Of a DNA stretch of 64,000 bases, positions 26,701-36,052 are shown piece by piece. The stretch is from Saprospirales bacterium (lineage in GTDB: Bacteria > Bacteroidota > Bacteroidia > Chitinophagales > Saprospiraceae): NCBI GenBank assembly GCA_016719895.1, contig JADJYG010000006.1, forward strand, positions 248,001 through 312,000, in the 5' to 3' direction. The translations under genes were made by a program, and so were the position numbers. The notes beneath the pieces are model-generated. The model searched no databases, was not told the origin of the DNA, and was given only the letters and a program-made list of their open reading frames with translations. Positions within the stretch are counted from its first letter, which is position 1. Each line of letters starts with the position of its first letter.

Positions 26701-28743
26701 AAAGAGCGGCGGACGCTGGAGGTACCGGTGCTGGATACGCCGGGGCGGTATATAGAAATTGATTATGATCCCCCCGGTAAGCAAAGCAAAACTATTGTCG
26801 CGATTGAGGAATTATATGGAGCAAAATGGAGTCCGGCGAGCATCCTGTTGTCTTTGTACCCAATTGAAGATACAAATTACGGCCCTTTTTATCTTGGTCT
26901 TAATGAAAGTATTGAAATCTATGCCAGACTATGGCTTGATGGTCACATCACAAGAGATTATAGAGACATCCATGGTAGCATTATTCGAATCGCGATAAAT
27001 AACGATTATGGATTAAGAAATTCAATCATCATTGCTGATGGCGGCCTGTACAACACAGGAGATTATTTTTCTGACTATGAACATTTCCCCCAGGGTGAAT
27101 GGGTTGACTTATCTGTTAAAATTAGTTCTCCACAATATGTTTCTGGTAGCTGGTGGCCCCATCTTAAAGTTAGTATAAACGAAAAGCCGGTTTATGATGA
27201 GTACCTTACTAACATGTCGGGGTTTCCCAATCAATTTCCAACTCCTGTAACCTTCTCTATGAATTCTGATATATTGAATCGTGGGATAGCGCCGGCACTT
27301 GGCAAAATAGAAAGCATTTGGGTAATTAACCGCAAGAATCCTAATCAAATTCTTGCACGGCGGACCATTAAGGGTAGTGAAGGCGCCGTTAAATTGAGTT
27401 CCAGGCAATTTTCATCTCAACTATTGCTTGAGGCTAACGCCATGGGGAATCCAACCAAAATTCTGGATTTCACGACCTCTGATGACGTCGTCGTTTTTGA
27501 ACCTATTCGTATAAACTTGCAGAGAGGATGGACCGTCTCTTGTGATCTTGTTTGGAATGGCTTCGATACGGATATAAGTATTCCAATATGCCTTTATGAA
27601 CTCGCAACTTTTGAAGACAATGATAGAATAGTTTGTGGTATCCAGCCCGATGGCCTTCCTTTTATTTCTTTAAGGATCGATGGTCTTGAATATCCGGCTA
27701 GTATTCCCTATAGTAGGGAAGTAGAAATTAAATCTGGGAAGAGATTAACCAAGGGGAATCGCCATTTATTAACCTGGGAGTTAACTTCGTTTGGTTTGAT
27801 TCGTACTTTTATAGATGGGGAGAGTGTTTTCGAAAGGCAATTACTCCTGCCAAATGAACCGGACCCAGGATTTATTTCGCCTGGCCCCAATAAGATTGAA
27901 AGCACGGGTGATGGTCCGACTTTTGTTGATGGCAAAGAAATAAAGAGGCCGAACAAAATACAACGCCTACCGGTGGAAGCAAAAGTTTTTGAAAGCCACC
28001 GCCTTGGCGCCCCCAACACCGCCCAAACCCACGCCGAGGTAAAAGACGCCCTTTTCGATGACACTGACGATGCGCAAACTATTTTTACGGGCTTTACCGG
28101 TAAAATCATCCGCTTCGGCGCCTGGAACACCTGCGTCCCGAAAGCCGCGGAAGGCTGGGATCATACCCCCGGGCCAGACCGTACCTGGGCGCGCAGCTTA
28201 GTGACGGTGGAAAGCAAACACCGCTACCTCCACGCCGGCCGCTTAGACGGCCTGGAACCGTCGGTGACCCTCTTCCCCCTGGACATGGACGGCGGCCTTG
28301 CCATCGAGACCAGCCTCGACCAGGCCCATGCCGCCCTTACCCATGCGCACAACCAGCAAGCCGCCGCCGAGGCGCATGCCGCGCATCTCAAAGAGGCGGC
28401 CCTTCAGGATGCCCACGCCAAGGCGGACGCTGCCTCCAAAAACCTGGCAGACACGCAGGCCAAAGCCGCCGCCGATACCGCCGCGGCCCAGGCAAAAGCC
28501 AACAAGGACAAAGCCGCCGAACGCCAACGCAAAGCCGATGCCGATGCCAAAGCCGAACGCGACCGGGTAACCGGCGCCGACCAGGCCAATACTACCCGCG
28601 AAAAGGGTAAGCAGCAGGCGGAAAGCCAGGAGAGTAGTGCGACAGAGGACAAGAAAAACAAGATCGGTGGCGCCAATAGCCGCCTGTCGGAAAAGCGATC
28701 AGACCGGGACGCCAAACAGCAGGAGTACGACAAAAAGCGGTGA
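23711..28743 (+). pseudogene. Beta/gamma-crystallin, LamG and propeller mosaic protein, frameshifted
   Basis: Two overlapping frames (23711-24412 and from about 24352) form one gene of about 1677 codons with one base missing near 24350. Five beta/gamma-crystallin Greek-key signatures [YF]x4[YF]xG are present: YPEKGYDG, FTEPDFKG, FEEAGYQG, FEKADYDG and FEQANYGG; most are followed by a GSA segment. They sit between GGFTLEAWVCP and LLRPDRWYHLAQTWDGQTLQ, the two halves of a LamG-like jelly roll. Next come a short charged helix, a YWTD-like propeller (QVLYWTNGRELYW), a second LamG-like region and an Ala/Lys/Asp-rich TolA-like coiled tail. No signal peptide. The calcium-site consensus of crystallins is not retained, so calcium binding is doubtful. 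Confidence 0.75.
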
Positions 28744-28816
28744 TCTTGGGGCCGGCCCCTTGGGGCAAGCCAAATTGTGCATTTATTATTTGAGCATTAC
28801 TAACTCTACTGGAAAA

Positions 28817-30514
28817 ATGAAAAAACTAAATCGTTTCCTGCTGCCGGCCGTCCTGCTGCTGTCGTTCGGCGTCGCGCACGCCCAACTCGAGTGGACGCCT
28901 TTCACCGGCCAACTTCCGGACAATGCCGTTGTCGGCGGCAGTGAAAATTGAACGAACCTGGTCGTTTGCCGGTGTTCATACGACAACGACATCCGCTCGG
29001 GCAAAGTGGTGGGCAACAAATGCAACATCGCATGGGGCGCCGATGAACTGGCCATCAGCGATTTCGAGGTGTTGGTCAATAAAGGAGGCGTTGCGCTGAG
29101 TTGGGTGAAATATAACGGTTCCAATTGGCCGGACGGCGCCGCGGACGTCGGCGAGCACGGTCAGCCCTTGTATGTCGGCAGGATGGATTACCAGGGAGGG
29201 ACGCACCCGGGCCAAATTTTTCCCCGCAGCAAGATCTGCAATATCGGCTATGGCGGGAAAGCGATTAGCCTGACCTCGAATTACGAAGTATTGGTCGCTA
29301 CGTCCGCTCCGCCGGAAGGGCATGGGGCGCCGGTTCCCAATTTCGTCATAAACGGCACGTTCGACGGCAATCCGTCCTATGCCGGTTGGACGATCGAGGT
29401 GGTGGACGGGAACGTCGCCAATCAGCAAACGGGCGGCCACCCGGGCGGTTATGCCTGGCTCGAACATGACAACGGGCCCACCACCGATCCGTCCATCCGC
29501 CAGGAAATCAATGGACTCTCGGTCGGTTCCCTGTACGTGATCTCCGGCTTCTTCAAGCCCGGTTCGCACCCCCTCATTTACCATGACCGGCCCGGCACGC
29601 CCTGTCTTGCCGTGGACGTAGACGGCGTCGAGCAACGCGAATACATCGCGCCGGCAGACGTAATCGACCCGGAACTCTGGGACGACACGCACTGGCATTC
29701 GTTTGCAGTTCCCTTCAAGGCAACCCGAACCAGCCATACCATCCGGTTCAGGGCCGAAATAAATAATTCCAATTGCAACGTGGCGCTGGATAATATCTCG
29801 GTGGAGCAATCGTCAAAGCCCCACTGGGAATACGGAGAACAGGAACACTGGGCCGAACTGTGCCACCCGTTTCTGGAATGCGACGGCACCTCGCAGTCCC
29901 CGATCAACATTACCGGATGGGAAGAAGATGCTTCCCTGCTGAATTGGCTGGAAGTTCAGTATGATCCCCTCGGATCCGATCTTATCAACAACGGGTATAC
30001 CCTCGAGTTTGAAGTGCCGGAGGAATACATCGGGCAAACGTCCGGCAATCTGCGGCTTGGCAGCGATGAATACAAACTGCTGCAATTCCACTTCCATTCC
30101 CATAGCGAGCACAGCATCAACGGAACATACTTTCCCATGGAAGTCCATCTGGTACATAAAAACGAAAGAACCGGGGCGCTGGCGGTACTTGGCGTTTTGT
30201 TCAGGGCCGGGGCAGAAAATAAGGCGCTCGCCAAACTCATCAATGCCGGGTTGCCGAAAAGCGCCGGCAACCACGGCAGTAATCTGGAACGCCATCCTGG
30301 CGAATTGTTGCCGCCCGGCGGCGGCTATTTCACCTACCGCGGCTCGCTGACCACCCCGCCCTGCTCGGAAATCGTCACCTGGTTCGTCTTTGATACCCCG
30401 GTGGAAGCTTCACGGGAACAAATCAATCGCTTCGCTCCCTTGCTGCACGACGACTACCGGCCGCTCAATGACCTCAATGGCAGGATAATCAGACATTTTA
30501 CAGGGGGGCGTTAA
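28817..30514 (+). pseudogene. Secreted DUF3421/jelly-roll/alpha-carbonic anhydrase with in-frame TGA
   Basis: The frame has a signal peptide (MKKLNRFLLPAVLLLSFG, cleavage after AHA), then a TGA at codon 45 (28949-28951), then stays open in the same frame to 30514 (565 codons). GGSEN-stop-TNLVVCR would read GGSENGTNLVVCR if the codon were GGA, matching a DUF3421 domain (about 22-145). A carbohydrate-binding-like jelly roll follows (about 165-330), then an alpha-carbonic anhydrase (335-565) with zinc ligands His425 and His427 in QFHFHSH and His444 in EVHLVH, and SLTTPPCSE. The anhydrase would interconvert CO2 and bicarbonate outside the cytoplasm. If TGA terminates, only a 44-residue peptide and perhaps an internal-start product (ATG 29006) are made. 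Confidence 0.85.
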
Positions 30515-30592
30515 GGACGCCGCTCCAGCCGGTACACCGCCATGTCATCCTCCCCGAACATCCGCCGTTCCACAAAGCGGAAGAGGGCGTCT
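30511..30592 (-). pseudogene. C-terminal gene fragment (about 25 codons)
   Basis: The minus strand encodes a peptide containing FRFVERRMFGEDDMAVYRL and ending ERRP at a TAA, directly preceded by another stop, so only the last part of a gene remains. The stop overlaps the stop of the carbonic anhydrase gene on the opposite strand. The parent family cannot be named from so little sequence. Confidence 0.45.
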
Positions 30593-30631
30593 TATAAGTA
30601 GATTTCTGTGATAGCCCGCCGTAGATTATTT

Positions 30632-30705
30632 TTTTTCACCACGGAGACACGGAGATACGGAGACTTGTCCTGTAAGGAACTACTCCGTGTCTCCGTGGTG
30701 AAAAA
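30632..30705. repeat. Inverted repeat of the CACCACGGAGACACGGAG type
   Basis: Two perfect 23-bp arms (30632-30654 and 30683-30705) with a 28-base spacer that itself repeats ACGGAGA. The arms end in T and A runs, so the hairpin could terminate transcription from both sides. To my knowledge closely related CACGGAGACACGGAG words are dispersed in many bacterial genomes. It lies between the carbonic anhydrase gene and the convergent TIR gene. Confidence 0.85.
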
Positions 30706-30788
30706 TTTGCCGCGTTTTGCACAAGACGGACTTATGAGACAGCCTCAACGTATCTGTTCAATTCCAGTAATTCAGGGTCGGAATTCGC

Positions 30789-31718
30789 TCACATCAAGTT
30801 GTTGGCGAGGACGCCAACAACGGCGGAAAAGGCATCGCCCATGTCGAAAGCCCCCCCCGGTATATGCACTAGCAGGCTGGCGAAGGGATCGGCGGATTCC
30901 AGTTCGCGTTTTTTGTGCACGGCCGCTTCGGTTTGCTGTCGGCGTTCCGTCTCGGCGCGTTGCCGGGCGAACTCGTCCAGTTTGTCCTGCGCTTCGGCGG
31001 TGTGAAAGCCGTTGGGGAACGCCTCCAGGTAGGCTTCCAGGTTGTTTTCAAAGGTGTCTTGCGTATCGGGGTCGTTTGCGTACTCCCATAGCGCTTCGTC
31101 GGCGTCGATGCGGTCGGTGATATCGCGGGCTTCCGCCGCGTGCAGGCCCAGGGGCATTTTATTCAGATAGCCCTGATAGGCAGAGCGGGTGTTGTTTTGG
31201 CGGGCGATTTTCCAGAGGGCCTCGTCGGCGGGATTGGCTTTGGCGGGCGCTGGCGCGTTGTCCTCCGACTCACCGATGATGCGCTGGATGCCGCGCAACA
31301 CGTTTTCCCAGGCGACGTCGCGGTCGGGCCAAGTGGTGATAGCTTTCATACCGTCGGGCAGTCCTTGCAGCTGCGCCAGCGGGGTTTCGTCCCACATGCA
31401 CGGCGCCAGCAGCACCGGCACTACCCGGGCGAGGCCATCGGCATGCCGCTTGAGGGCCTCGCGGACTTCTTGTTCGTAAAAATAATCGGAATGCAGTGCA
31501 TGGGCGCTCAGCAACAACAGGATGATATGCGCGCCGTGGAGGTTTTCCCTGATGCTGGCATCCCATACCTCGCCCGGGCGAATCTCACCGTCGAACCAGA
31601 TTTGCAGCCGCTGGCTACGTGTCAGGGGTGCCGCGTGCACGCGTAGTTCATCCAGGAACGCGCGGTCTTTATGCGAATACGCGATAAAAATTCGGACGGG
31701 TTGGCGTTCAACAGACAT
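30789..31718 (-). pseudogene. TIR-domain protein with helical repeats, truncated in an FGE-sulfatase domain
   Basis: A product of about 309 residues. Residues 8-130 are a TIR domain (RIFIAYSHKDRAFLDEL, then EVWDASIRENLHGAHIILLLLS, and the candidate NADase glutamate in FYEQEVREAL). Two repeats of about 45 residues follow (DEALWKIARQNNTRSAYQGY and DEALWEYANDPDTQDTF, each ending with an AEA motif). After LLVHIPGGAFDMGD, the usual beginning of a formylglycine-generating-enzyme/sulfatase-modifying domain, the protein stops within about 15 unrelated residues. The remaining 200 or so residues of that domain are missing. The break coincides with a hairpin repeat at 30798-30821. TIR proteins often act in antiphage or cell-death signalling; here that is inference. 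Confidence 0.8.
30798..30821. repeat. Short hairpin repeat at the truncation point of the TIR gene
   Basis: GTTGTTGGC (30798-30806) and GCCAACAAC (30813-30821) form a perfect 9-bp stem with a six-base loop. It replaces the expected coding sequence of the FGE domain and supplies the last residues before the stop. Confidence 0.65.
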
Positions 31719-31739
31719 GGCTTGTTTTGTCGGAATGGA

Positions 31740-31747
31740 CAAAAGTA
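31740..31747 (-). promoter_or_regulatory. -7 box (TACTTTTG) for the TIR gene
   Basis: An exact TAnnTTTG match on the minus strand, 21 bp before ATG 31718. This supports that ATG over an upstream TTG at 31742, which would lie inside the promoter. Confidence 0.55.
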
Positions 31748-31942
31748 GAGAAAATACCGGCGGTCAAACGCGGCAAATTTTCAAAACCCGTTGTTTTTCA
31801 AAACAAAGTGTTTTATATTAGCGCCCGCATTGTTAGCGCCAGTTTTTTAGCGGCCTGACGCTTCCAAGGCGTTTGACCAATATCAACCCAACCGAACTTT
31901 GAGCCGATATTTGTACCGCCAACCACCCACCTGACCTAAAAC

Positions 31943-34522
31943 ATGGAAACAAAGAAACGCCGTCCGCTCTGGCTCCGCATCCTGCTCGTCGCCGGTCTCG
32001 TGCTGGGCATGCTGGTGCTGGCCCTGGTGCTCATAGCCGCCGTTTTCAACCGCCAGATCACCCGGCAGTTGCTGGCCGAAGCCGGCAAAAACCTCAAAAC
32101 CGAGCTCATCGTGGGCGACGCCGGCCTCTCGCTGCTCCGCGGCTTCCCCAATGCCTCGGTCGACCTCGCCAATGTGCGCCTGAAAGACGCCTTCGGCGGC
32201 GATCTGCTCCTGGCCCGCGAGGTGTCGTTTCGCTTCGACGTCCGAAGCCTCTTCGGCGACCGCATCGACGTCAAACGCGTGCGCATCAGCGGCGGCGGTA
32301 TCCGCATCCGCATTAACGAACGCGGCCGGGCGAACTACGATATTTTCAAGGAAAACGACCCCGGCGCCGGCGCCGGCGCGGGCCTGCGCATCGCCCTCGA
32401 AGACGCCGAACTGACCAACCTGCTCCTCTCGTTTCACAATGCCAAAACCCGCCAAAGCGCCGAAATCAACCTGCGCAGCGCCGGTTTCGCCGGCAATTTT
32501 TCAGCGCAACAATTCGATCTCTCCAGCCAGGCCGACTTCCAGGTGGCGCGCCTCCAACTGGGCGACAGCCGATACCTCGCCGGCGAAAACGTGCGCTACA
32601 ACGCCGTCATCGCCGTGGACATGGTCAAAAACCTCTTCGATTTTCAGAGCGTAGATCTCAGCGTCGGCGGCAACACCTTCGCCGTGGAGGGCATCGCCGT
32701 CGACAAACCGGCCTACACCGACCTCAACCTACGCCTGCTGAGCAAAGAAGGCGATATTTCCGTGGTGATTGACCTGCTGCCCGAACCCTACCACAGCTAT
32801 TTCAACGACTTTCAAAGCTCCGGAACCTACGATTTTACCGGTTTCGTCAAAGGCCGGGCGAGCAAAACCCAAACGCCCACCGTCGGCGTGGAAGTAGCCC
32901 TGCGCAACGGCCAGATCAGCTCCGAAAAACTGCAAAGCCCCCTGCGCAACGTCTCCTTCAAGGCCCGGTACAGCGCCCCCCCCGGTGGCGCGGGGGTGTT
33001 TGAAATTGCCGGCTTCCAGGGCGCTTTCGGCGGTGAGCCCTTCTATTTCGACCTGAAAATCAGCAACCTCGACGACCCGGTGGTCGATTTCCAGTGCCAC
33101 GGCGCCCTGCCCATGGCTGCCGCTTACGGCCTGTTCGACAACCCGGCCGTGACCGGCGGCGGCGGCCTCGTACACTTACAACGACTCGCCCTGCAAGGGC
33201 GCTATGCCGATATGACCGACATGCACCGCATCGGCAACGTGCGCATGAGCGGCGAAGTGGCCTTCGAAAATGCAGGCATCACCTACAACCGCGTGCCGCT
33301 CGCCCTGCAAAGCGGCCGCCTGCGCATCGAAGACAACCTCCTGGCGCTCGACAGCCTGCTCCTGCAAGCCGGCAACAGCGCCATGACCCTGCAGGGCAGC
33401 GCCCGCAACCTCCTGCCCGTTTTGTTCGCCGACTCGCTCAACACCTCCGATGCCCTGCTCGAATTCACGGCCAAACTCCACGCCTCCCGGCTCGACCTCG
33501 GCCAGCTGATGGCCATGCTCGCCGTGCAGGAAGACGCCGTGGAAGGCGGCCAGCCCGAACTTGACTCCCTCCGCACCGCCGCCAACCTCGAACGCCAGCG
33601 ACTTACTGACAAACTCAAAGGCGTTTTTGAAGCCACCATCGACCATTTTGAATACCAAAAAGTGCAGGCTCAAAATTTCTTCGGCCGGCTAGCCTTCGAC
33701 CACAACCAACTGATCGTCAAAGGCGACATGGAAACCATGCAGGGCAAAGTCCGCCTCGACGGCATTGCCCACTTCGCCATCAGTCCCACCCTGAAACTGC
33801 GCATCACCGCCACGGCCATTGACCTGCAAACCTGTATGGAACAATGTGATAACTTCGGCCAAACCGTTGTGACGGCCGACAACCTGCACGGCCGGCTGTC
33901 TGGCCGCGTGGTCGTTTGGGCGTTTTGGGATGCGCGCAACGCGTTTCTGACGGATAAACTGCGCGCCTGCGCCGACCTCACCGCCACCAACGGCGAACTC
34001 CTGGACCTGAAAATGCTGGAAGAATTTTCTTCCTTCGTGCACATCGAAGACCTGCGCCGGGTGCGATTCAGCTCGATGCAAAACTTCCTGGAAATCCGCG
34101 ACCGGCGCCTGTACATCCCCACCATGTTTGTTCAAAGCAATGCGCTCAACCTCACCCTTTCCGGCGCCCATTCGTTCGACAACGATATCGACTACAAACT
34201 CAAGGTCAATGCCGGCCAGGTATTGTTCCAGCGCATCAAACGCCATGATCCCGACCTCGAACCCCTGCCCGCGCAAAAAGGCTGGTTTAATGTTTTTTAC
34301 ACCATCGCCGGCACGGTGGATAAATACGAAATGAAACGCGGGAAAAAGGCCGTCAAGGCCGAATTTGAGCGCAGCGAAGCGCGGAAAAAAACGATTGCCG
34401 AGACTATCGACAGCGAGTTTCGCGGCCTGGATACCCGCCCGGAGCATAGCACAGGCGAGGATACGGAATACCTGGAAGAAATCACCGGCGGCCGCGGCCG
34501 ACCGGGCGCGGTGCGCGAATAA
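31943..34522 (+). CDS. AsmA family protein
   Basis: An 859-residue protein anchored by one N-terminal membrane helix (about 10-34) with a long periplasmic region. The AsmA N-terminal domain is visible (VGDAGLSLLRGFPNASVDLA, then FRFDVRSLF and ISGGGIRIRIN), as is an AsmA C-terminal-like segment (FSSFVHIEDLRRVRFSSM, followed by ALNLTLSGAHSFDNDIDYKL). AsmA-like proteins form beta-groove bridges thought to move phospholipids between membranes. Sequence runs through without lesions. GC-rich with strong codon bias, giving long antisense frames that are not genes. Monocistronic, as the next gene is convergent behind a foldback element. Confidence 0.88.
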   Translation: METKKRRPLWLRILLVAGLVLGMLVLALVLIAAVFNRQITRQLLAEAGKNLKTELIVGDAGLSLLRGFPNASVDLANVRLKDAFGGDLLLAREVSFRFDVRSLFGDRIDVKRVRISGGGIRIRINERGRANYDIFKENDPGAGAGAGLRIALEDAELTNLLLSFHNAKTRQSAEINLRSAGFAGNFSAQQFDLSSQADFQVARLQLGDSRYLAGENVRYNAVIAVDMVKNLFDFQSVDLSVGGNTFAVEGIAVDKPAYTDLNLRLLSKEGDISVVIDLLPEPYHSYFNDFQSSGTYDFTGFVKGRASKTQTPTVGVEVALRNGQISSEKLQSPLRNVSFKARYSAPPGGAGVFEIAGFQGAFGGEPFYFDLKISNLDDPVVDFQCHGALPMAAAYGLFDNPAVTGGGGLVHLQRLALQGRYADMTDMHRIGNVRMSGEVAFENAGITYNRVPLALQSGRLRIEDNLLALDSLLLQAGNSAMTLQGSARNLLPVLFADSLNTSDALLEFTAKLHASRLDLGQLMAMLAVQEDAVEGGQPELDSLRTAANLERQRLTDKLKGVFEATIDHFEYQKVQAQNFFGRLAFDHNQLIVKGDMETMQGKVRLDGIAHFAISPTLKLRITATAIDLQTCMEQCDNFGQTVVTADNLHGRLSGRVVVWAFWDARNAFLTDKLRACADLTATNGELLDLKMLEEFSSFVHIEDLRRVRFSSMQNFLEIRDRRLYIPTMFVQSNALNLTLSGAHSFDNDIDYKLKVNAGQVLFQRIKRHDPDLEPLPAQKGWFNVFYTIAGTVDKYEMKRGKKAVKAEFERSEARKKTIAETIDSEFRGLDTRPEHSTGEDTEYLEEITGGRGRPGAVRE

Positions 34523-34533
34523 CGCCTCCGGCC

Positions 34534-34697
34534 CTAGTGGCGGAGGCACTAAGTTTTGGACAGTTTGAGCAGGTGCTTTTGGGCTGAGACAAGGCGTGAC
34601 GAGGGAGTGTAGCGGGCTCTCCATGACCGAGGAACAACGAAGTATCAGACCAAAAGAGACGTTCAAACTGTCTGAAATTTAGTGCCTCCGCCACTAG
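34534..34697. mobile_element. Foldback (MITE-like) element with about 50-bp inverted arms
   Basis: Both ends read CTAGTGGCGGAGGCACTAA inward, and similarity continues through GACAGTTTGA and CTTTTGG, so each arm is about 50 bp with a few mismatches. The 60-bp centre encodes nothing. The element fits exactly between two convergent genes, and its right end supplies the TAG stop of the UPF0158 gene. No transposase is present, so it would be non-autonomous. Confidence 0.75.
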
Positions 34698-35110
34698 TCC
34701 CACACCCGGGCCAGCATTTCCAGCACCCAGGCTTTCATGCGGGCGTCTTTAAAATCGTACCAGGCATCGCACAGGGGCGAGTCCTCCACGGTGCTGCGAA
34801 AATAGCGGAACGGTTTTTTGCTGTCGAGGGCTTCCAGCAGGCGGGTGCGCAGGTGTTCGTCTTCGACGGTGAAGACAAAATCCTCCATAATATGAAACGC
34901 ATCGCGCGGGTCGGGCGGATCGAGCACCACAAACTGGTCGGGTTCGGCAACGGCGCGAGCTTTGGCAGACTCGATCAGGTCGATGTATTCCGATTCCGGC
35001 CAGCGCTGCGGATCGGGATACGACAGGATTTCTTTGGTTTGCCGGTGCAGATAAACGATCTCGCCCGAGTCGAGCAGATCGATTATCTCGAAAAGTATCG
35101 CGTCATCCAT
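34694..35110 (-). CDS. UPF0158 family protein
   Basis: A 138-residue small acidic protein without signal peptide. The pattern DLLDSGEIVYLHRQTKEI near the N-terminus, then FVVLDPPDPRDAFHIMEDFV and LLEALDSKKPFRYFRSTVED, followed by WYDFKDARMKAWVLEML, is that of UPF0158, whose function is unknown. Its stop codon TAG lies in the terminal CTAG of the foldback element at 34534-34697, so the original 3' end may have been altered. It starts 5 bp after the stop of the upstream gene at 35116, so the two are probably co-transcribed. Confidence 0.85.
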   Translation of the reverse strand: MDDAILFEIIDLLDSGEIVYLHRQTKEILSYPDPQRWPESEYIDLIESAKARAVAEPDQFVVLDPPDPRDAFHIMEDFVFTVEDEHLRTRLLEALDSKKPFRYFRSTVEDSPLCDAWYDFKDARMKAWVLEMLARVWD

Positions 35111-35115
35111 ACTGG

Positions 35116-35856
35116 TCAGCCTTTTTCCATAAACTCCAGAAGCCGCGCGGCTTCTTCACCGGAGGGTAGATTGCCTATTTTTTCTTTGTTACAAAATGCC
35201 TCCAAGGCCCTGGCCTGCGCGGCCGGGGCCAGTTCGGTCAGCGCACGTTTTTTCAGAATAATTTTTTGAAACGGGGCATCGGGGGCTACCTGAAGGTAGT
35301 ATTCGATAGCCGTTCCCTCAAACCGGTCGTACGGCAAGCCGGTGGTATATACCCCGCGCTCCACAAAATTGGCCCGTACCAACACCTTGTGTTCGTCTTT
35401 GATCAACACGTAACGGGCTCCTTCATACACGGGTTGGTAGAAACGGATGGGGTTGCTACCGTTGCTTACCGGATATTTTTTAAACCGCCAACTGCGGCCA
35501 TCCGGGTGGCGCAGGTCTATCTGGCGGATATAGTCGGAATACGGAATGATCGAGTCGCCGCCAATTTTTCGAATCCAGACTTCATTCTGATAGGTATCGA
35601 ATTTGAACAGGATCGAATCGCCGGTCCGGGAGGAGTCGAACAGCGTCAGGGTACCGGGTAGCCATTCGTCGTACAAAAAAGGCGAGCCTTTGGGGGCGTT
35701 TTGAAACCGGTCGTCGAACGTGCGGACAAACTGCGATTTGCCGCCGGAGATCGCCTCGGATAATTCTGATGCAAGCGAAAACGAACTGGCTTCTTTTTGG
35801 GCGAAGGCGGTATTCAGGCCAGCTAAACAAAGGAGCAGCGTACAGGCGTTTTTCAT
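35116..35856 (-). CDS. Uncharacterised exported protein
   Basis: A 246-residue protein with a signal peptide (MKNACTLLLCLAGLNTAFA, cleavage near AFAQ). The mature part has repeated beta-strand-like segments (GTLTLFDSSRTGDSILFKFD, ARYVLIKDEHKVLVRANF) and a helical C-terminus (APAAQARALEAFCNKEK). I do not recognise the family. Likely periplasmic or outer-membrane-associated. It is the first gene of a two-gene unit with the UPF0158 gene, a pairing I cannot explain functionally. Confidence 0.7.
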   Translation of the reverse strand: MKNACTLLLCLAGLNTAFAQKEASSFSLASELSEAISGGKSQFVRTFDDRFQNAPKGSPFLYDEWLPGTLTLFDSSRTGDSILFKFDTYQNEVWIRKIGGDSIIPYSDYIRQIDLRHPDGRSWRFKKYPVSNGSNPIRFYQPVYEGARYVLIKDEHKVLVRANFVERGVYTTGLPYDRFEGTAIEYYLQVAPDAPFQKIILKKRALTELAPAAQARALEAFCNKEKIGNLPSGEEAARLLEFMEKG

Positions 35857-36052
35857 AACGGCGCGTTATTTCGGAACAAGACAGGGCCGAAAAATACAGA
35901 AAAAAACCTGGTGTTCGCCTTTCCGGTTTTAGAAAACGGCTAATTCCGGCCAAAACGCCAGCGCCTGACGGCCAAAATTTTAGTAAAAATTAATGTGTGG
36001 CATATGCCAGGGCGCCGATCTTTGTACTATTCGTTCCTATAATTTCCAAAAG

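Noticed and set aside
16890..28743. Calling the locus a contractile injection or type VI secretion system
   Set aside because: No sheath, tube, baseplate, spike or ClpV-type ATPase gene is present in the window.
28949..28951. TGA read as glycine by an alternative genetic code
   Set aside because: TGA serves as a normal stop in other genes of the window, for example aroE, so a global recoding is unlikely.
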